Below are positions 35,529 to 47,550 of a stretch of DNA of 64,000 nt, piece by piece; the first letter of the stretch is position 1; each line of letters begins with the position of its first letter. Both the position numbers and the translations under genes were made by a program. Source of the stretch: Bryoerythrophyllum caledonicum (taxonomy: Eukaryota > Streptophyta > Bryopsida > Pottiales > Pottiaceae). Under the pieces are notes generated by a model. That model was not told the DNA's origin. It saw nothing but the letters and a program-made list of their open reading frames with translations, and searched no databases. The stretch spans positions 9,779,560 to 9,843,559 of the forward strand of contig OZ020525.1 in assembly GCA_963971425.1 (NCBI GenBank), written 5' to 3'.

Positions 35529-35584
35529 TCTCTTATTATAAAAGAATCTTGGATGAGAAACACGTCTGATGGATGAATACGTAG

Positions 35585-36570
35585 ATGAAAAACGAGCGCG
35601 CCGATGAAAAACGAGCTGTAAAACATTCGAGTCCGGACGCAGTTAGGGTTTGTGAGAACCCTGCGAGTGCGAACGATGAGTTGCTCGACCTTGCCTTCGA
35701 AGGTGAGCTTGTGGTTTTTGATAGCCCACCATTCAGCTCTCGCGAGAGCGACGCAGCGGAGGAAGAGCGTCAAAGGATCAAGCAGGTTGCCAAGGAGGAA
35801 AAGCGGAAAGAGAAGGCAGCAGCGAGGGAATCGCTGGAGCAAGAGAAGGCAGCGCGGAGACAAGAGAAGGCGAAAAACGAAGCAAAGCTTTGTGCTCGAT
35901 TTGATAACGTCGTTAATGAGCTCCAGAACATCTCGAAACATGGAGGCAGTGGATCTGATACTAACCACCGGGTCGCTGGATTAAAAGCTATCACAGAAAA
36001 CGGGTTGCAGGAGATAATCAGAACGCAGGTAAATACCCCCACTCAGTGACATGATGTGAGCATATTCCTGCTTCTTTTTGTGGCTCTGAAACAATGACGC
36101 GGATGCGCAGGATTTTGCTAAAAGTCTTCTTGATATTGCCCTAAACCTGGGACGTGCTTTGGAGACGGTTCGGAAATCTGAATCTCCAGACGCGGAGGCG
36201 AATGCAAAGCTTTTGAAGTCGTTGTTGGAAGGTGTAGAGATGACAGACAAACAGCTCATGAAGGTTCGTCTTCTTCATGGCAAAAGATTTTCTGAAGAAA
36301 CCATAAAACAACACACATATAGTGACCTGTTGCTCGCTTCCTTTTTTTCAGGTGTTTGAGAAGCATGGTTTGGAGCGGTTCAATCCAGAGGGCGAAGCTT
36401 ACGAGCATCAAGCTGTGTATGAAGTTGAGGATGCCATCAAGCCCCTAGGCACTGTTGTTGGATTGGAGGGTTACGAGCGCTCTGTTGCGCTGAATGCTGA
36501 CGATGAGGAGACGCAGGATGCGACCGAGAGGGAGGTGGCGAAGAAGCTGGCCTCCTGCACGGTGCCGTAG
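35585..36570 (+). pseudogene. Captured GrpE (mitochondrial-type co-chaperone) fragment with introns
   Basis: GrpE is the nucleotide-exchange factor of Hsp70. Three exon-like pieces join in phase: up to 36028 (donor CAG|GTAAAT), 36111-36263 (donor AAG|GTTCGT) and 36352-36570. The second reads DFAKSLLDIALNLGRALETV and KSLLEGVEMTDKQLMK. The third reads VFEKHGLERFNPEGEAYEHQ, A.YEVEDAIKPLGTV. These match the end of the long helix, the four-helix part and the start of the beta domain of GrpE. The first piece has a long charged helix (EEERQRIKQVAKEEKRKEK) that could be GrpE or a second source gene. The C terminus diverges (TQDATEREVAKKL) and no transit peptide is seen, so this is a partial copy. Intact splice signals show capture at the DNA level. 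Confidence 0.75.
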
Positions 36571-37070
36571 AGCATCATGAACGAGATTCCTCGCTTGATA
36601 GATTTGCAGTAGCCAAAACGCAGAAGGAGCGTGCTCGATTGATGGTCTAGAGAATAACCTTGCCATGAAACCAGTCTACTTTTGAAGGAATGTACGTCGA
36701 TCGAGAGGATGATGTCCAATCCTCGCAAACACATGTTGGGGATGTCTGATTTGGGGACTTTTGGGGTCGAGGTTTCCTGATAGGGTTTGTTGATAGTTTT
36801 TTGCAAAAGCTGAGGAGTAGGAGGAGGTGAGAGACATGCAGAGTTGGGTACGGTGTTGGTTTTTGTTTTTTTGTTTTTCGATGATTCGCAACAGACGCGC
36901 TGGAGGAAGGAAAGTCGTGACGCAGCAGCCATGGACAGAGCAAGCTAGGGACACGATCTTGATAGAGGCTCTAATTTTTCTGTCTGAAAGTGTTGGTTCT
37001 TCATTACGGCTTTGTCAACAGACACGATCTGTGAAGACACGCAGGAGCCGGTCCGGGCGCAGGGCAGCAG

Positions 37071-37334
37071 GTGAAGGAGCGCGTGGACGTGGTGGATGTC
37101 GCGATGCAGACAATTAGCTATTCCATCGTCGAGGGCGGCGACCCGCGCTACACTGACGTGAAGTTCACTGCCATATTCGCCGCAGCGGGGGACTCGACCT
37201 CGATTGACTGGACTGTGAAGTACACGCCGGTTGACCCCGCCTTGCTGTCGCCCGAGCAGTTCAAGGGCATGGCGGAGGCCTCCAACCACGCTATGGTCGC
37301 GTACGCCAAGGAGCACTCCGCCGAGTTCGAATAG
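37071..37334 (+). pseudogene. Captured Bet v 1/MLP-like exon
   Basis: Opens after an acceptor-like GGCAGCAG and reads VKERVDVVDVAMQTISYSIVE, then DVKFTAIFAAAGDSTSIDWT, V.YTPVDPALLSPEQFKGM and a C-terminal helix ending in TAG. This is the second half of a Bet v 1/START-like ligand-binding fold: VKERVD..D, extended strands, long C-terminal helix. The first half is absent, and the neighbours are unrelated genes, as expected for Helitron capture. The family assignment rests on pattern only. Confidence 0.6.
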
Positions 37335-37489
37335 ATCGTCATTTCTTTGGTTTGTCCTTTCTTGCCCTTGAGCAGTATAGTCCGCTCGGTTTGCTTTGAT
37401 CAAGTCCTTCGACTTGCTGAGAAATATCTGTAATGCACGTATCTATATAAGTTAAGCTCAACTTTTGTTGCGTCCGACACATTGCCAAG

Positions 37490-37770
37490 ATCACTGCATA
37501 TGGAGCTTGCTAAGAACGCTTGCATAGAATGCTTAGATTGTTTTCTTAGAATGCTAAGAATAGATCTTTAGAATGCTGAGTATGGATGCATAGATTGCTT
37601 TCTCAGAATGGATGCTTAGAATGCTCAGATTGATTGGTTAGGTTGAATGCTCAGAAGGCTTAGCGATCTTGCTCAGAATAGTTGCTTTGGATGACTGTTT
37701 CGAATGCTTAGAATGCTTGCTCATAATGCTTCCTTCGAATGCTTAGAATGCTGGCTATTTTCAAGGAGTT
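37490..37770 (+). repeat. Degenerate AGAATGCTTAG repeats
   Basis: About 15 imperfect copies of a GAATGCTTAGA/TTGCT word in the Helitron B cargo downstream of the Bet v 1-like exon. No coding potential. The surrounding 37335-38090 holds nothing else recognised. Confidence 0.7.
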
Positions 37771-38091
37771 CATGGCAATTGAACGATGTGAGATTCTCTG
37801 GTGATATCTAGGTGATACACAGGTGGTAGTCAGCTGATGCTACATTAAAAATCTCATTTAGTTTATTGATTCATAAATGCTATAAGTTTTAATTCATGAT
37901 GAATATCTTTACCAGTTACATCTATAATGATCTCCCTATTTGATCTATGTCTATAATGATCTCATGTAGTGTGGATACACTAAATGTGATTTTTTAGTTT
38001 ATTGATACCAATTCTTTAGGGAGAAAGAAAACAATGTTGTGAATTTCTATGTAGGAATGCTTCTCACATCTTAAATCATTGGCAGCGCACA

Positions 38092-38433
38092 AAGGAAAAT
38101 CAACAATTCTTCTCCTCGCGAATGCGGCGCCCAGGTTGCCTTGCAGCTTCGCCGTGGTGGTGTCGCCTCCCAGCCGCTTGGTGGACGCCGCGCCAGTGAG
38201 GCCGCCACCACGAACCGCGGCAGCGGGAAGGTAGGCGTGGTGGACCGCAAGGGCCTGGACAGGGGCGGCCACGCGAAGTTGGCGTGTCTCGTGCGCAAGG
38301 CGACGACGCCCGACCTCAAGAGCATGCAGATCCACCACGAGGCCCGACACCCGAAGTTGTCATGGGAGGACAAGTTCATCAACCAACGTCCAAGGAGAAG
38401 CCGAAGCCCGGTGTTCGTGGGAGCTTGAAGAAG
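38092..38433 (+). pseudogene. Captured small zinc-finger protein (At2g23090-like) fragment
   Basis: Reads PDLKSMQIHHEARHPKLSWE, matching the C-terminal half of the small plant proteins with a C2H2-like finger (pattern PDLK.MQIHFE.KHPK). In another frame the following bases give EKPKPGVRGSLKK and a stop, a tail that fits a small basic protein, so a frameshift lies near 38370. The first Cys pair is damaged (CLVRK instead of CxxC). It is a broken passenger gene in Helitron B. Confidence 0.55.
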
Positions 38434-38936
38434 TAGAGGCGTGTATATAGTGAGAGAGTGTGTGAAAGGGGGGGAAGAGAGCGTTAGGAAGAAGCCTGGC
38501 AACACTCTTTCCGTATGTCCCTATATTGAAAGCAGCAGCAGGAGGAAGCTAGGGTTTGGTTTTTGAGGTGCTTGGCTGCTTCGCGTAAGAATACTTTGGA
38601 CTTGAGAATGAGCCTCTGATTGTCCATGTGTGCGAGTGGAAGGTGTTGTGATCTATGAATTACAGGAGGTACATTGATTTTTATGTGTGATTTTTCTTCA
38701 TATATAATCTTAATGGAATTAGGTCATTATCCAAATATATACCGATATTTGCACAATTATAATAAAGAATTAAAAGATTCTACAATTACATTTTCAAAAA
38801 GGACGGGTACGGGGGACGGGGGACAAGGGGACAAGGACGGGGGAACGATGGATTGGAGGGAGAGGGCTAGGGGACGGGGAGGTGGGGACTCAACACAAAA
38901 AAATGTTGTGTCCAGAGGACACGGATACCCCACTAG

Positions 38937-39274
38937 TCTATATCTATAAAAGAATTTAGGATGAAGGACAATCCTTTTGGATGAACGCGTCGGATGTAGA
39001 ACATGTCGAGCTTGGATGAAAAGTGATGCGAAAGTAAAAGCTAAAAGTTAGGATTTTGGATAAAAGGACGGGGCGGGGATAGGGACGGGGACGGGGACGG
39101 GGACGGGGGCGGGGACGGGGGCGGGGACGGGGACGGGGGCGGGGACGGGGACGGGGACGGGACGGGGATGGGGACGGGGGACGGGGGACGGGGATGGGGA
39201 CGGGGATGGGGACGGGGAGGTGGGGACTCAACACAAAAAAATGTTGTGTCTGGAGGACACGGGTAACACTCTAG
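38937..39274 (+). mobile_element. Helitron C (non-autonomous, 338 bases)
   Basis: Starts TCTATATCTATAAAAGAAT immediately after the CTAG of Helitron B. It ends with CAACA..TGTTG, TGTCTGGAGGACA and CGGGTAACACTCTAG. It has the GGATGAAAAG leader and a long GGGGAC array (39066-39210) that is longer than in its relatives. The next element begins at the next base. Confidence 0.82.
39066..39212 (+). repeat. GGGGAC/GGGGCG hexamer array
   Basis: About 24 units of GGGGAC with GGGGGC, GGGGAT variants on the plus strand. G-runs every six bases make quadruplex formation plausible. Shorter versions occur at 35406-35430, 38815-38845, 49810-49870 and 49993-50040 in sister Helitrons. Confidence 0.9.
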
Positions 39275-40808
39275 TCTATATCTATAAAAGAATACAGGAT
39301 GACAAACGATCTCGGATGGATGAACGCGCCGAATGGATGAACGCGCCGATGAAAAATAAGATTTTGGATGAAGTACAGGTTTGGGTTTGCGTTCGTAGTT
39401 AGGGTTTGCGACACGGACTTCGCCCGTGCCGACTCCGGCTGCGGGATGAAGTGCAGGTTGTCATTCTCCGAGCACAACTACTCCAGGTTAGAGTTCCTGA
39501 ACACGAAACCCTCCGTCTGCGCTTCACAGCTGGCGCGGCTCCATCTCGCATCCCGCCGGCGCCTCACATTGAGCTCTAGGAAGCCTCGCATCGATCTCTG
39601 ATCTGCACACCCCCCAGAATCCTAATGATTTCGAGCTCTAGGATTTGCGCAATCGGTCTACTCTACAACCCGGAGAATCACTTACTGCCATATGGCTTCT
39701 GCGAGCCTGAGAGAAGAGGACTTGAACGACTGGCGGCAGGGAGAAGAGGAGGGAACTCATGCAGGAATGTGACCCGCGACTGGGTCACAAACCCATAATT
39801 CACTGGGTGTATTCCAATTCTGTCAATCTGAAACTTGCATATTCTGATGCTCTCCAACTTTTGCAGATTCGTCACGATTGGTGGTTATTGAGCATGCGGC
39901 TACGCTTGCAGTGTGCCTGAAATGAGGTCGGTTTTTTCCCAAAGTGGCCGCAATCATGTCAGTAGCTTTGAGAAACCACAACGTTTGTATCACTTGCGTC
40001 ACTCCGATCCTGCAAGTGACATAGCTTCGAAACAAACTCTACATGTTCATGAATCATAAGGATCGACGTGATAAGGATGAAGGTACTTCTAACACAACCC
40101 ACTCTACTTTTGAGTATCAAATCTCAATATGATGTATTACGCAAATCATTGTCTTTTTACAGTGTAACCTAACCCTCACCATTATATCAAATGATAGTTC
40201 AGGGCCCACAAATCACTAAGTTTTCTCCATGATGAGTGGATAGAGGCTCGAGCATAATTGGTCAACGAAGCTAATTACGGTAGAGTGACAATTGGTATGA
40301 ATAACGGTACCAGAAAGAGTCCTATGTAGTCTGCTGCACAAGTTTATATTCACATACTGATACCAGTGTTCGGCAAAATGGCCACGCCCTAAAATTTGAA
40401 CCGGTGAACATTCCATGCGACCCAAAAGAATACAGGTAAGCGCTGAAATTAAACCTAAGTCACCACTGGAATCATTCGTAGATAGTCACATTTGCGGCCT
40501 GAGAATTGACAAACTCAACTCGAATGCTGCAAGAGTTCAACCAATTTGATAGTTTAGACCTCATGTTCCAAAAACCCGAAGGAAAACATGTGCAACTATC
40601 CAACCTCCGATTGCGGCACCAATGAATCAAGAAGCACAAGCTCAATGCATTGAAAGAGGCAAGAAGAAGCAGCTCCGGTGCAAATTGCAATGCACATACC
40701 AGCAGATACCAACAGAAATGATACAACAAACCAACCAATCAATAGAAGTGCACCAACTTCAACTGCTGCACTAAGGATGAAAATACGTTGTGAATAAATT
40801 CTGATGCT
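39275..40808 (+). mobile_element. Helitron D, 5' end and cargo; 3' end not found
   Basis: Starts TCTATATCTATAAAAGAAT right after the CTAG of Helitron C. After the usual leader (GGATGAACGCGCCG) comes unrecognised cargo, partly GC-rich and exon-like at 39368-39600. No CTRR end with hairpin was found before the copia element at 40814, and Helitron E starts at 47429. Its 3' end may lie beyond the copia insertion (up to 47428), may be lost, or E and F may sit inside it. No function can be given for the cargo. Confidence 0.55.
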
Positions 40809-40813
40809 GCAAG

Positions 40814-42384
40814 TGTTGGAACTTCTGTGCTCTCGACCCTCGTCATTCGTCCATGTAGATTGTTTCTCATCCATGTACAACTGTACATTCATTCCTCTGT
40901 GTCAACATTGACAGACTTATGTATATCACTATAAGAAACCCGTGATTTTTGTGACGTTAGCTGTGATCAAGTGTGTTTTTCAAAACATGTTTTTGCGAAC
41001 GGGCCGAGCCTTGGGCTCTCGGATTCTGGTGGATGTTGCACCAAACATGGAAAAATTGGCGGAAAAACGCAGAGATGTTAGCATAAACGTATTTGTTTTG
41101 CGGGACGTCCTAGTGAACATAGTCATGTTTTAGACAACGTCCTCAGAAAGGTGACAATGCCACGTCGGCAGGGGGGTTTCAGCTTTACTATGAGTAACTT
41201 CGAGATTGTTACTGCAACCTCTCGTAAAACACTGCCCAACGGTTAAAACACAATGGAGATGGGCTGACCCCTACAAAAATAAAAACGTGGATGTCGTTAC
41301 TGACGTCACAAAAAACGTGGATGTCCTTACTGACATCACAAAAAACATGTTTGAGCCACGTAGGCAAGGTAGAAATTGGATTCTTTTAAAAATGTTTGTG
41401 CCACGTAGGCAAGGTTGAAATCAGCTGCCACGTAGGCAAAGAGGATGTTGGAATAGACGTCTGGATGGACGTCTACTGTGACATTTTAATGTTTATGCTA
41501 ACACGAGGCTAATACCATGACAAATCCAATAATCCCATATGGATTGTCACCACTTGTGCATCCCATTGTATATATATGTAAGGCCTTCTCTCCTATCTCA
41601 TCACACTTGAATCAAGAGTGATTCACTTTCATCCATCTATTTGGATGAATTTGAATTACCCTTGAAACTTAAAGTCATACGGTACTTTTTGATGACATGA
41701 CGCTTCTTTTTGGTAACATGGCGCTTCTTTTTGGTGACATGGCACTTGCTTTTGCTGACTTGGTGCTTGCTTTTGGTGACCTCCATCTCAACGAACGTCG
41801 CAGAAAACGTCATAACGAACGTCACAGAAAACATACCGTGTTAGAAATGACGTCCCAATTTACACTGTCCACAATTAATTATTGCATTAAACTATGCTGA
41901 TTGGACATGCCACGTCATATTTTAAAGGTGCCACGTCATAAAATGGCGGGTCCACGTATGCAAGCCTAGTCACAATCTAATGCCACATCATGCGCCACAT
42001 CATGGGCCACATTACCAAGGGCCCGGATGAAAAAGTTGGGGATGTGGCACTGCCCGTCCATGTGGCGATGATGTGGACGCGACGTGGCAGCCACATGGCA
42101 GATTTTTAACACCTTCAACCCCCAAGTTTTTGTGATGTTTAAAAAACGTGGGCCTGTTTTTTGAGATTTTGGCATGTTTTTCGCATGTCAACTATAACAG
42201 ATTTTTTTGGACGTCAACGTTGACGTGCCGGATGCTGCACAAAACATAATTGCACGTTAGTTGCCCTGTCACAAAAAACACGGGTTTCTTATAGTGTATA
42301 TTCAGTGCTTTCGGCCAAGCTTCATCACAGAGCACTTGCGCTGCTCCTTTAGATCCAGTCGTGAAGTACTTAGCACTTTCTACA
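40814..42384 (+). repeat. Copia 5' LTR, split by a CACTA element
   Basis: Begins TGTTGGAACTTCTG and ends GCACTTTCTACA. Without the nested element and its TAT duplication it is 198 bases, equal to the right LTR. Starts TG and ends CA. Confidence 0.92.
40927..42296. mobile_element. Non-autonomous CACTA (En/Spm-type) element in the LTR
   Basis: Termini CACTATAAGAAACCCGTG and its complement at the right end, with TTTTTGTGAC continuing the match, are flanked by the 3-base duplication TAT (40924-40926, 42297-42299). Both the CACTA end and the TSD length are diagnostic. The 1370-base interior has subterminal-type repeats (GCCACGTAGGCAAGGT, AACGTGGATGTC, ACATGGCGCTTCTTTTTGGT) and no transposase. It inserted after the copia element, as the other LTR lacks it. 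Confidence 0.9.
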
Positions 42385-42396
42385 TGGTATCAGAGC
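42385..42396 (+). promoter_or_regulatory. Copia primer-binding site
   Basis: TGGTATCAGAGC immediately follows the 5' LTR and matches the primer site complementary to the 3' part of initiator tRNA-Met used by most plant copia elements. Confidence 0.9.
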
Positions 42397-45300
42397 TGGT
42401 GGTTTAGACTAGCTAGAGTGGATCCTTGAGAGAGTAGAGAGAGAAGGTAGTGTCCAACTAGATCTGAGTCAAACACTGAGAGGCAAGTTGAATCGGTAGG
42501 CAATGCCACCGAAGTTCATTGTAGATCTCGGAGGAGAGAGAGAAAAGTCCTCAAGGAGGACAGTTAAAGGAGAGTCAAGCATAATTCCCTACCTAGCAAG
42601 ATGGCAGAGAACCCAACAATAAGGGAGGGAGAGAAACTGATAGAAGACGAAAACTATTACATTTGGAGTTTGAAGATGCGAGCCATTCTTAGAGGAGAAG
42701 GAATGTGGCCCTCCACTCAAGAAGAGAAGAATCCAATGAACTTCCCAGTTGTGTTTGATCAGGAGGAGTTGACAGAAGCACAGTTTCTAAGAAGGAAATT
42801 TTTAGCATGTAGACTGATTTTATTAACTATAGCTAATGATCTTGTGGACACTATTGCAGAATACACATATCCGACAAAGATCTGGGCAGCACTAAAAGAA
42901 CAGTTTTCGTCGGGAGACAAGGCCCAGATCTTATCATTGATGGGAGAGATCTCAACATTGAAGATGGCAGAAAGTGGATCCATTATCGAGTACATCAAGA
43001 AGGCGAGAGAACTGCGCAACCGCCTGATTAGCATGGGGCAGACACTTGACGATATGCTTCTTAATCATATCATTCTCAATGGCCTACCACGCTCCTATGA
43101 CGGCATAGTGCAAACTTTGACGAACCTTGACACCGATCTGACATTCGCGAAGCTGAGCGCCAAGTTGACAACCGAACACAACCGACGTCGTCAACGAGAC
43201 CAGCTGCACGGGGAAGATGAAGCACTGGCAACAACATACAAACGTGGCGGAGTCTACGCACAGAACCAGCGTGGAAGAAGACGTGGGAGATGGATGCAAG
43301 GAGGGTATCGGCCTACTGCTCCAGGCGGGTATGGGTACTACCAACAGCCAACGGCAAGCAACACTCGACCAAATGCACCTGTAAGTTTGAAGGCTGGAGT
43401 AAACCACAAGCCGCCGCCGATATGCTATTGTTGTGAAAAACCTGGCCACATAGCGCGCAACTGTAGGGAAGCGCCACACAACCAAAATGAAGGTACTGAG
43501 TATGCAAACTCTGCAGAAATGTTTGATGAATATTACTATGATCCAAACTATTATTACGATTCGTATCATCAAATAGGCAACAATCCATGGTATGTTGATA
43601 GTGGTGCCACTGCACATGTAGCATCAAATGTCTCTAAGCTTGATAACCCGCCAAACTCCTCTGGTTATTATCACGTTGTTAAAACGGGAGGAGGTGAAAC
43701 TCACATCGTTGAGGGAACCGGCACTTCCACTCTTCACACCAACGTAGGGGAAATAAAGTTGGACAATGTTCGCTACGTCCCGAGCATGAAGAAAAATCTT
43801 CTATCTATTGGATCCATTGCTGATTCTGGTCACATTGTTATATTCGATAGTGCGCATTGCTGGATACTCAAGAACCACCAAGTGATTGCCACTGGCAACA
43901 GAGACGTATCGAATGGATTGTATTATTTTCAAGAAATTATGGAAGAAGCCTTGACTGTAGACGACACCAATATTGCAGACCTTTGGCATCGTCGTCTTGG
44001 ACATATAAGCTATTCAAGTTTGAGCTTCCTCTCTAAATCTCAACACGTAGCAGGAATGCCTACTATAGACGTTAATTACTGAGTATGTGCATGTTGTCTT
44101 GCCGGCAAACAACATAGAGAAAGGTTTCCAAAGAAGTCAGAAACGCGCAGCTCACGTCCAGAAGAGCGTATACACACAGATGTTATTGGACCTTTGCAGC
44201 AACCTTCATTGAGCGGATCACACTTTATACTAGTCTTCACTGATGACTTCTCACGCAAAAGTTGGACATTCATCCTCAAATACAAGAGTGAGACCTTTGA
44301 TAGATTTCGCACATTCAAACAGAAGCTCGAAGCTGAGACATGCAACTCAATAAGAGTATTACGATCTGATCGTGGAGGAGAGTATATGTCATATCAATTC
44401 CAACAATATTGCGCGAGATATGATATACATCGAGAATTAACTCAAGTGCAAACACCTCAACAGAATGGAGTCGTAGAGCGACGAAATCAAACTCTCATGG
44501 AGCGTGCGAGAAGCATTGCTGCACAAAGCCAATTACCTGTATATTTATGGACGGAAGCGGTATCGATGGCAAACTTTCTCATCAACCGGAGCCCAACAAG
44601 GAGCAATTTTGGCATCCCTCCAGAGGTCAGCTTCACTGGTAAGTCACTTGATCTTAGCAACCTGAAAATACTTGGCTGCGTAGCGTATGTTCATGTGCCT
44701 GATAAGGACCGTAAGAAGCTGGACACCAAGACCACAAAAGGAATATTTGTGGGCTATGACATGGAGTCTAAAGCGTATCGCATATATGATCCACTACGTC
44801 GGAAAGTCATCATTTCACGTGACGTTGTATTTGACGAAAGCAAGGTCGGATTTCACCACCTGATACAATTGCAGTATGACAAACTACCTCGATTTGTCAC
44901 AAATATCTCCTTAAGCAACAATGACCCACCCATTGCAGCTCCAACCTTAGCATCGCAACTGACCCATGACCTTCCTACTTTCCCACCTCAAAGCTGCAAT
45001 GTTATGAATAGACAAACCAACTCCAACAGTAAGCAAGCTGCACGAGGAGCCACCACGACTACATTAGCCTCGGGATCAACGCTAGCTGAACATGATTGCC
45101 GTGAGCCTCCAAACAGTGACGCTTCTCCGACCACGTCAGCACTCACTATCGCGCCAATTGTACGTGATCAAGTACAGCCTCTACAAGGAAGCAATACCCA
45201 GCGATCCCCAAACCCGGAACAATCCAGAGTATCTCTAGTCGAGACCCAAAGCAGGACCTCAACAAGTTCGGCACTGGAACATGACCGGGCCTCTACTCAA

Positions 45301-47106
45301 AGCTCGCCTAGCACACAACAAGTGGTGGATATCCCCGACCAACAACCAACACCTGGATCCCGCTACCCGAAGCCTACAAGACATCCATCGAGCAAGCTGC
45401 AGAATTTCTGGACGTTTGCAATAGTAGAAAATGAAGAGCCAACTAGCTATCAACAAGCCATATTACACCCCGGTTGGCAAGCTGCCATCCAAAGTGAAAT
45501 CAACTCTATTCTCAAAAACAAAACATGGGATGTGATAGATAGGCCAATTGATAAAAAACCCATTACAGCAAAATGTCTTTTCAAGATCAAGAAGAATGGA
45601 GATCAAACAAAGCTGAAAGCAAGGATTGTTGCGCGGGGGTTTCAACAACGCGAGGGAGTTGATTATCAAGACATCTTTGCCCCGGTGGTACGTTGGTCAA
45701 CCATTAGAACCATTGTCGGTCTAGCTGCAAAGAATAATTGGCCTTTGCATCAACTTGATGTATGCACAACTTTTCTCAATGGCACCTTGAACGATGATGT
45801 TGTGATGGAGATCCCAGAAGATTTTCCATGCGCTGGAAACCCCCTTAAAGCTTGCCATGTCAAGCGAGCACTATATGGTTTAAAGCAAGCACCAAAGGCA
45901 TGGTACTCTCGCATTGATACCTGGCTTGTCTCCCAAGGCTTGACGCGCAGCCAATATGATCCGAACCTATACCACTCCACAAAAGACGGCAAGCGCACAT
46001 TTATACTTCTTTACGTCGATGACTTACTCATTACGGGCGACGACTTTGAACGAATAGCGTGCCTCAAAGCCGCGCTTAAACGTGAATTTGAGATGACGGA
46101 CCTTGGAGATGCCAATATTTATTTAGGAGCTGAAATACGCAGGTGTAGATGCGGCATTTTTCTCAGTCAAACCAACTACATACACAAGCTGCTAGTTAAA
46201 TATGGTCTCACCTCGTGCAACTCAAGCCAACTCCTGATGGATCCCAACCTCACCTTGCAGAAGGACATGGGTGCGGACATTGTTAACCCCGAACTATACT
46301 GTTCACTTGTTGGGAGTTTGATATACCTAACAAATACGAGACCAGATGTATGCTATGCGGACAGTGTTGTCGCACGCTACATGGATGAACCACAGATACC
46401 GCACTTCCAAGCTGCAAAACGCATTCTTCGCTACCTTCTAGGTACATCAGATTATGGGCTCTTGTTCCCATCACTCAATACAGAAACCCTTCACACTTAT
46501 ACGGATGCGGATTGGGGACGTGATCTTGACTCACGAAGATCCACGTCCGACATTCTTCACAAATTCGGAGATGCCTCTATCTTCTGGACCAGCAAGCTTC
46601 AGCCAACTATATCTCTTTCTAGTACCGAAGCTGAATACCGCGTGTTAACAGATGCATCAAAAGATATTCTTTACTTCCGCAAGTTTCTTGGAGAAATTGG
46701 TGTCAACCTACACCTATATTGACAGACAATCAATCATCTATCAAACTGGTTGACAACCCAATTTTGCACTCACGAACTAAGCACATTGGAATCCAACAAC
46801 ATTTTATTCATGAAACGGCAAAAGCTGGACAGGTCCAGGTTACCTTCACACCAACGACGTCACAACAAGCGGACTTCCTTACAAAGCCGTTGAATATCAG
46901 TAAATTTCTCATCAACAGGCAAAGTGCAGGGGTACTCCTATTCTCTCATCATGACTGCTCTCTTCATGTCGTCCCATCACGTGAATATTCTTAATGTTGA
47001 GGAGTCTTCCAATTGCTTCCTCCATTGATGCTGATTCCCGAAGATGTAACGTCGATTCTCTCACTTTATGACCTCGCTTGATTTTGATGTCAAGAGCAAG
47101 GGAGAG

Positions 47107-47304
47107 TGTTGAAACTTCTGTGATCTCGACCCTCGTCATTCGTCCATGCAGATTGTTTCTCATCCATGTACAACTATACATTCATTCCTTTGTGTCAACA
47201 TTGACAGACTTATGCATATATACACTGCTTTCGGCCAACCTTCATCAGAGCGCACTTGCGCTGCTTCTTTAGATCCAGTCGTGAAGTACTTAGCACTTTC
47301 TACA
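47107..47304 (+). repeat. Copia 3' LTR
   Basis: TGTTGAAACTTCTG to GCACTTTCTACA, 198 bases, preceded by the purine tract AGAGCAAGGGAGAG and followed by the GCAAG target duplication. Confidence 0.93.
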
Positions 47305-47550
47305 GCAAGGGCTCACAAACTAGCTAGAGCCACATAAGAACCCATTCACGAGGCGATCACCAAGGATGCAAGATGAAGATGACAACTCAACTTCAATGCA
47401 TTGGAAGAGGCAACAATTCCGATGAGCATCTATATCTATAAAAGAATACAGGATGACAAACGATCCCGGATGGATGAATGTGCTGATGAAAAACGAGCGC
47501 ATTTAGGGTTTGCGACAAGATGATGCTCCCCTTACAGCGACAACCAGGGT

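Larger units (their letters stand above)
35529..38936 (+). mobile_element. Helitron B (3.4 kb, with captured host-gene pieces)
   Basis: Starts TCTCTTATTATAAAAGAAT at the base after Helitron A. It ends with CAACA..TGTTG, the hairpin TGTCCAGAGGACA and ACGGATACCCCACTAG. The cargo between the shared termini is unrelated gene fragments (GrpE, Bet v 1-like, small zinc-finger), still with introns, plus degenerate AGAATGCTTAG repeats. No Rep/helicase is encoded. It is followed head to tail by Helitron C. Alternatively the 5' end belongs to a small Helitron whose own 3' end is lost, but the element reads well as a single unit. Confidence 0.75.
40814..47304 (+). mobile_element. Fossil Ty1/copia LTR retrotransposon
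   Basis: Complete in outline: two LTRs of 198 bases (the left one split by a CACTA element), target-site duplication GCAAG at 40809-40813 and 47305-47309, a tRNA-Met-type primer site, and a purine-rich tract before the right LTR. The internal region has gag with a CCHC knuckle (about 42.6-43.5 kb), protease with a DSGA-type site (about 43.6 kb), integrase (about 44.0-44.9 kb), reverse transcriptase with YVDDLL (about 45.4-46.2 kb) and RNase H (to about 46.9 kb). This is the copia order, integrase before RT. The coding region has about two breaks and is not functional as it stands. The LTRs differ at about a dozen positions (~6%), so it is not recent. Confidence 0.93.

Noticed and set aside
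40472-40892. Minus-strand frames with hydrophobic stretches next to the copia element
   Set aside because: No homology or splice structure recognised; likely Helitron D cargo or chance.
43084-43627. Minus-strand frames of 177 and 104 codons
   Set aside because: Antisense to the copia gag/protease region, without any known domain.
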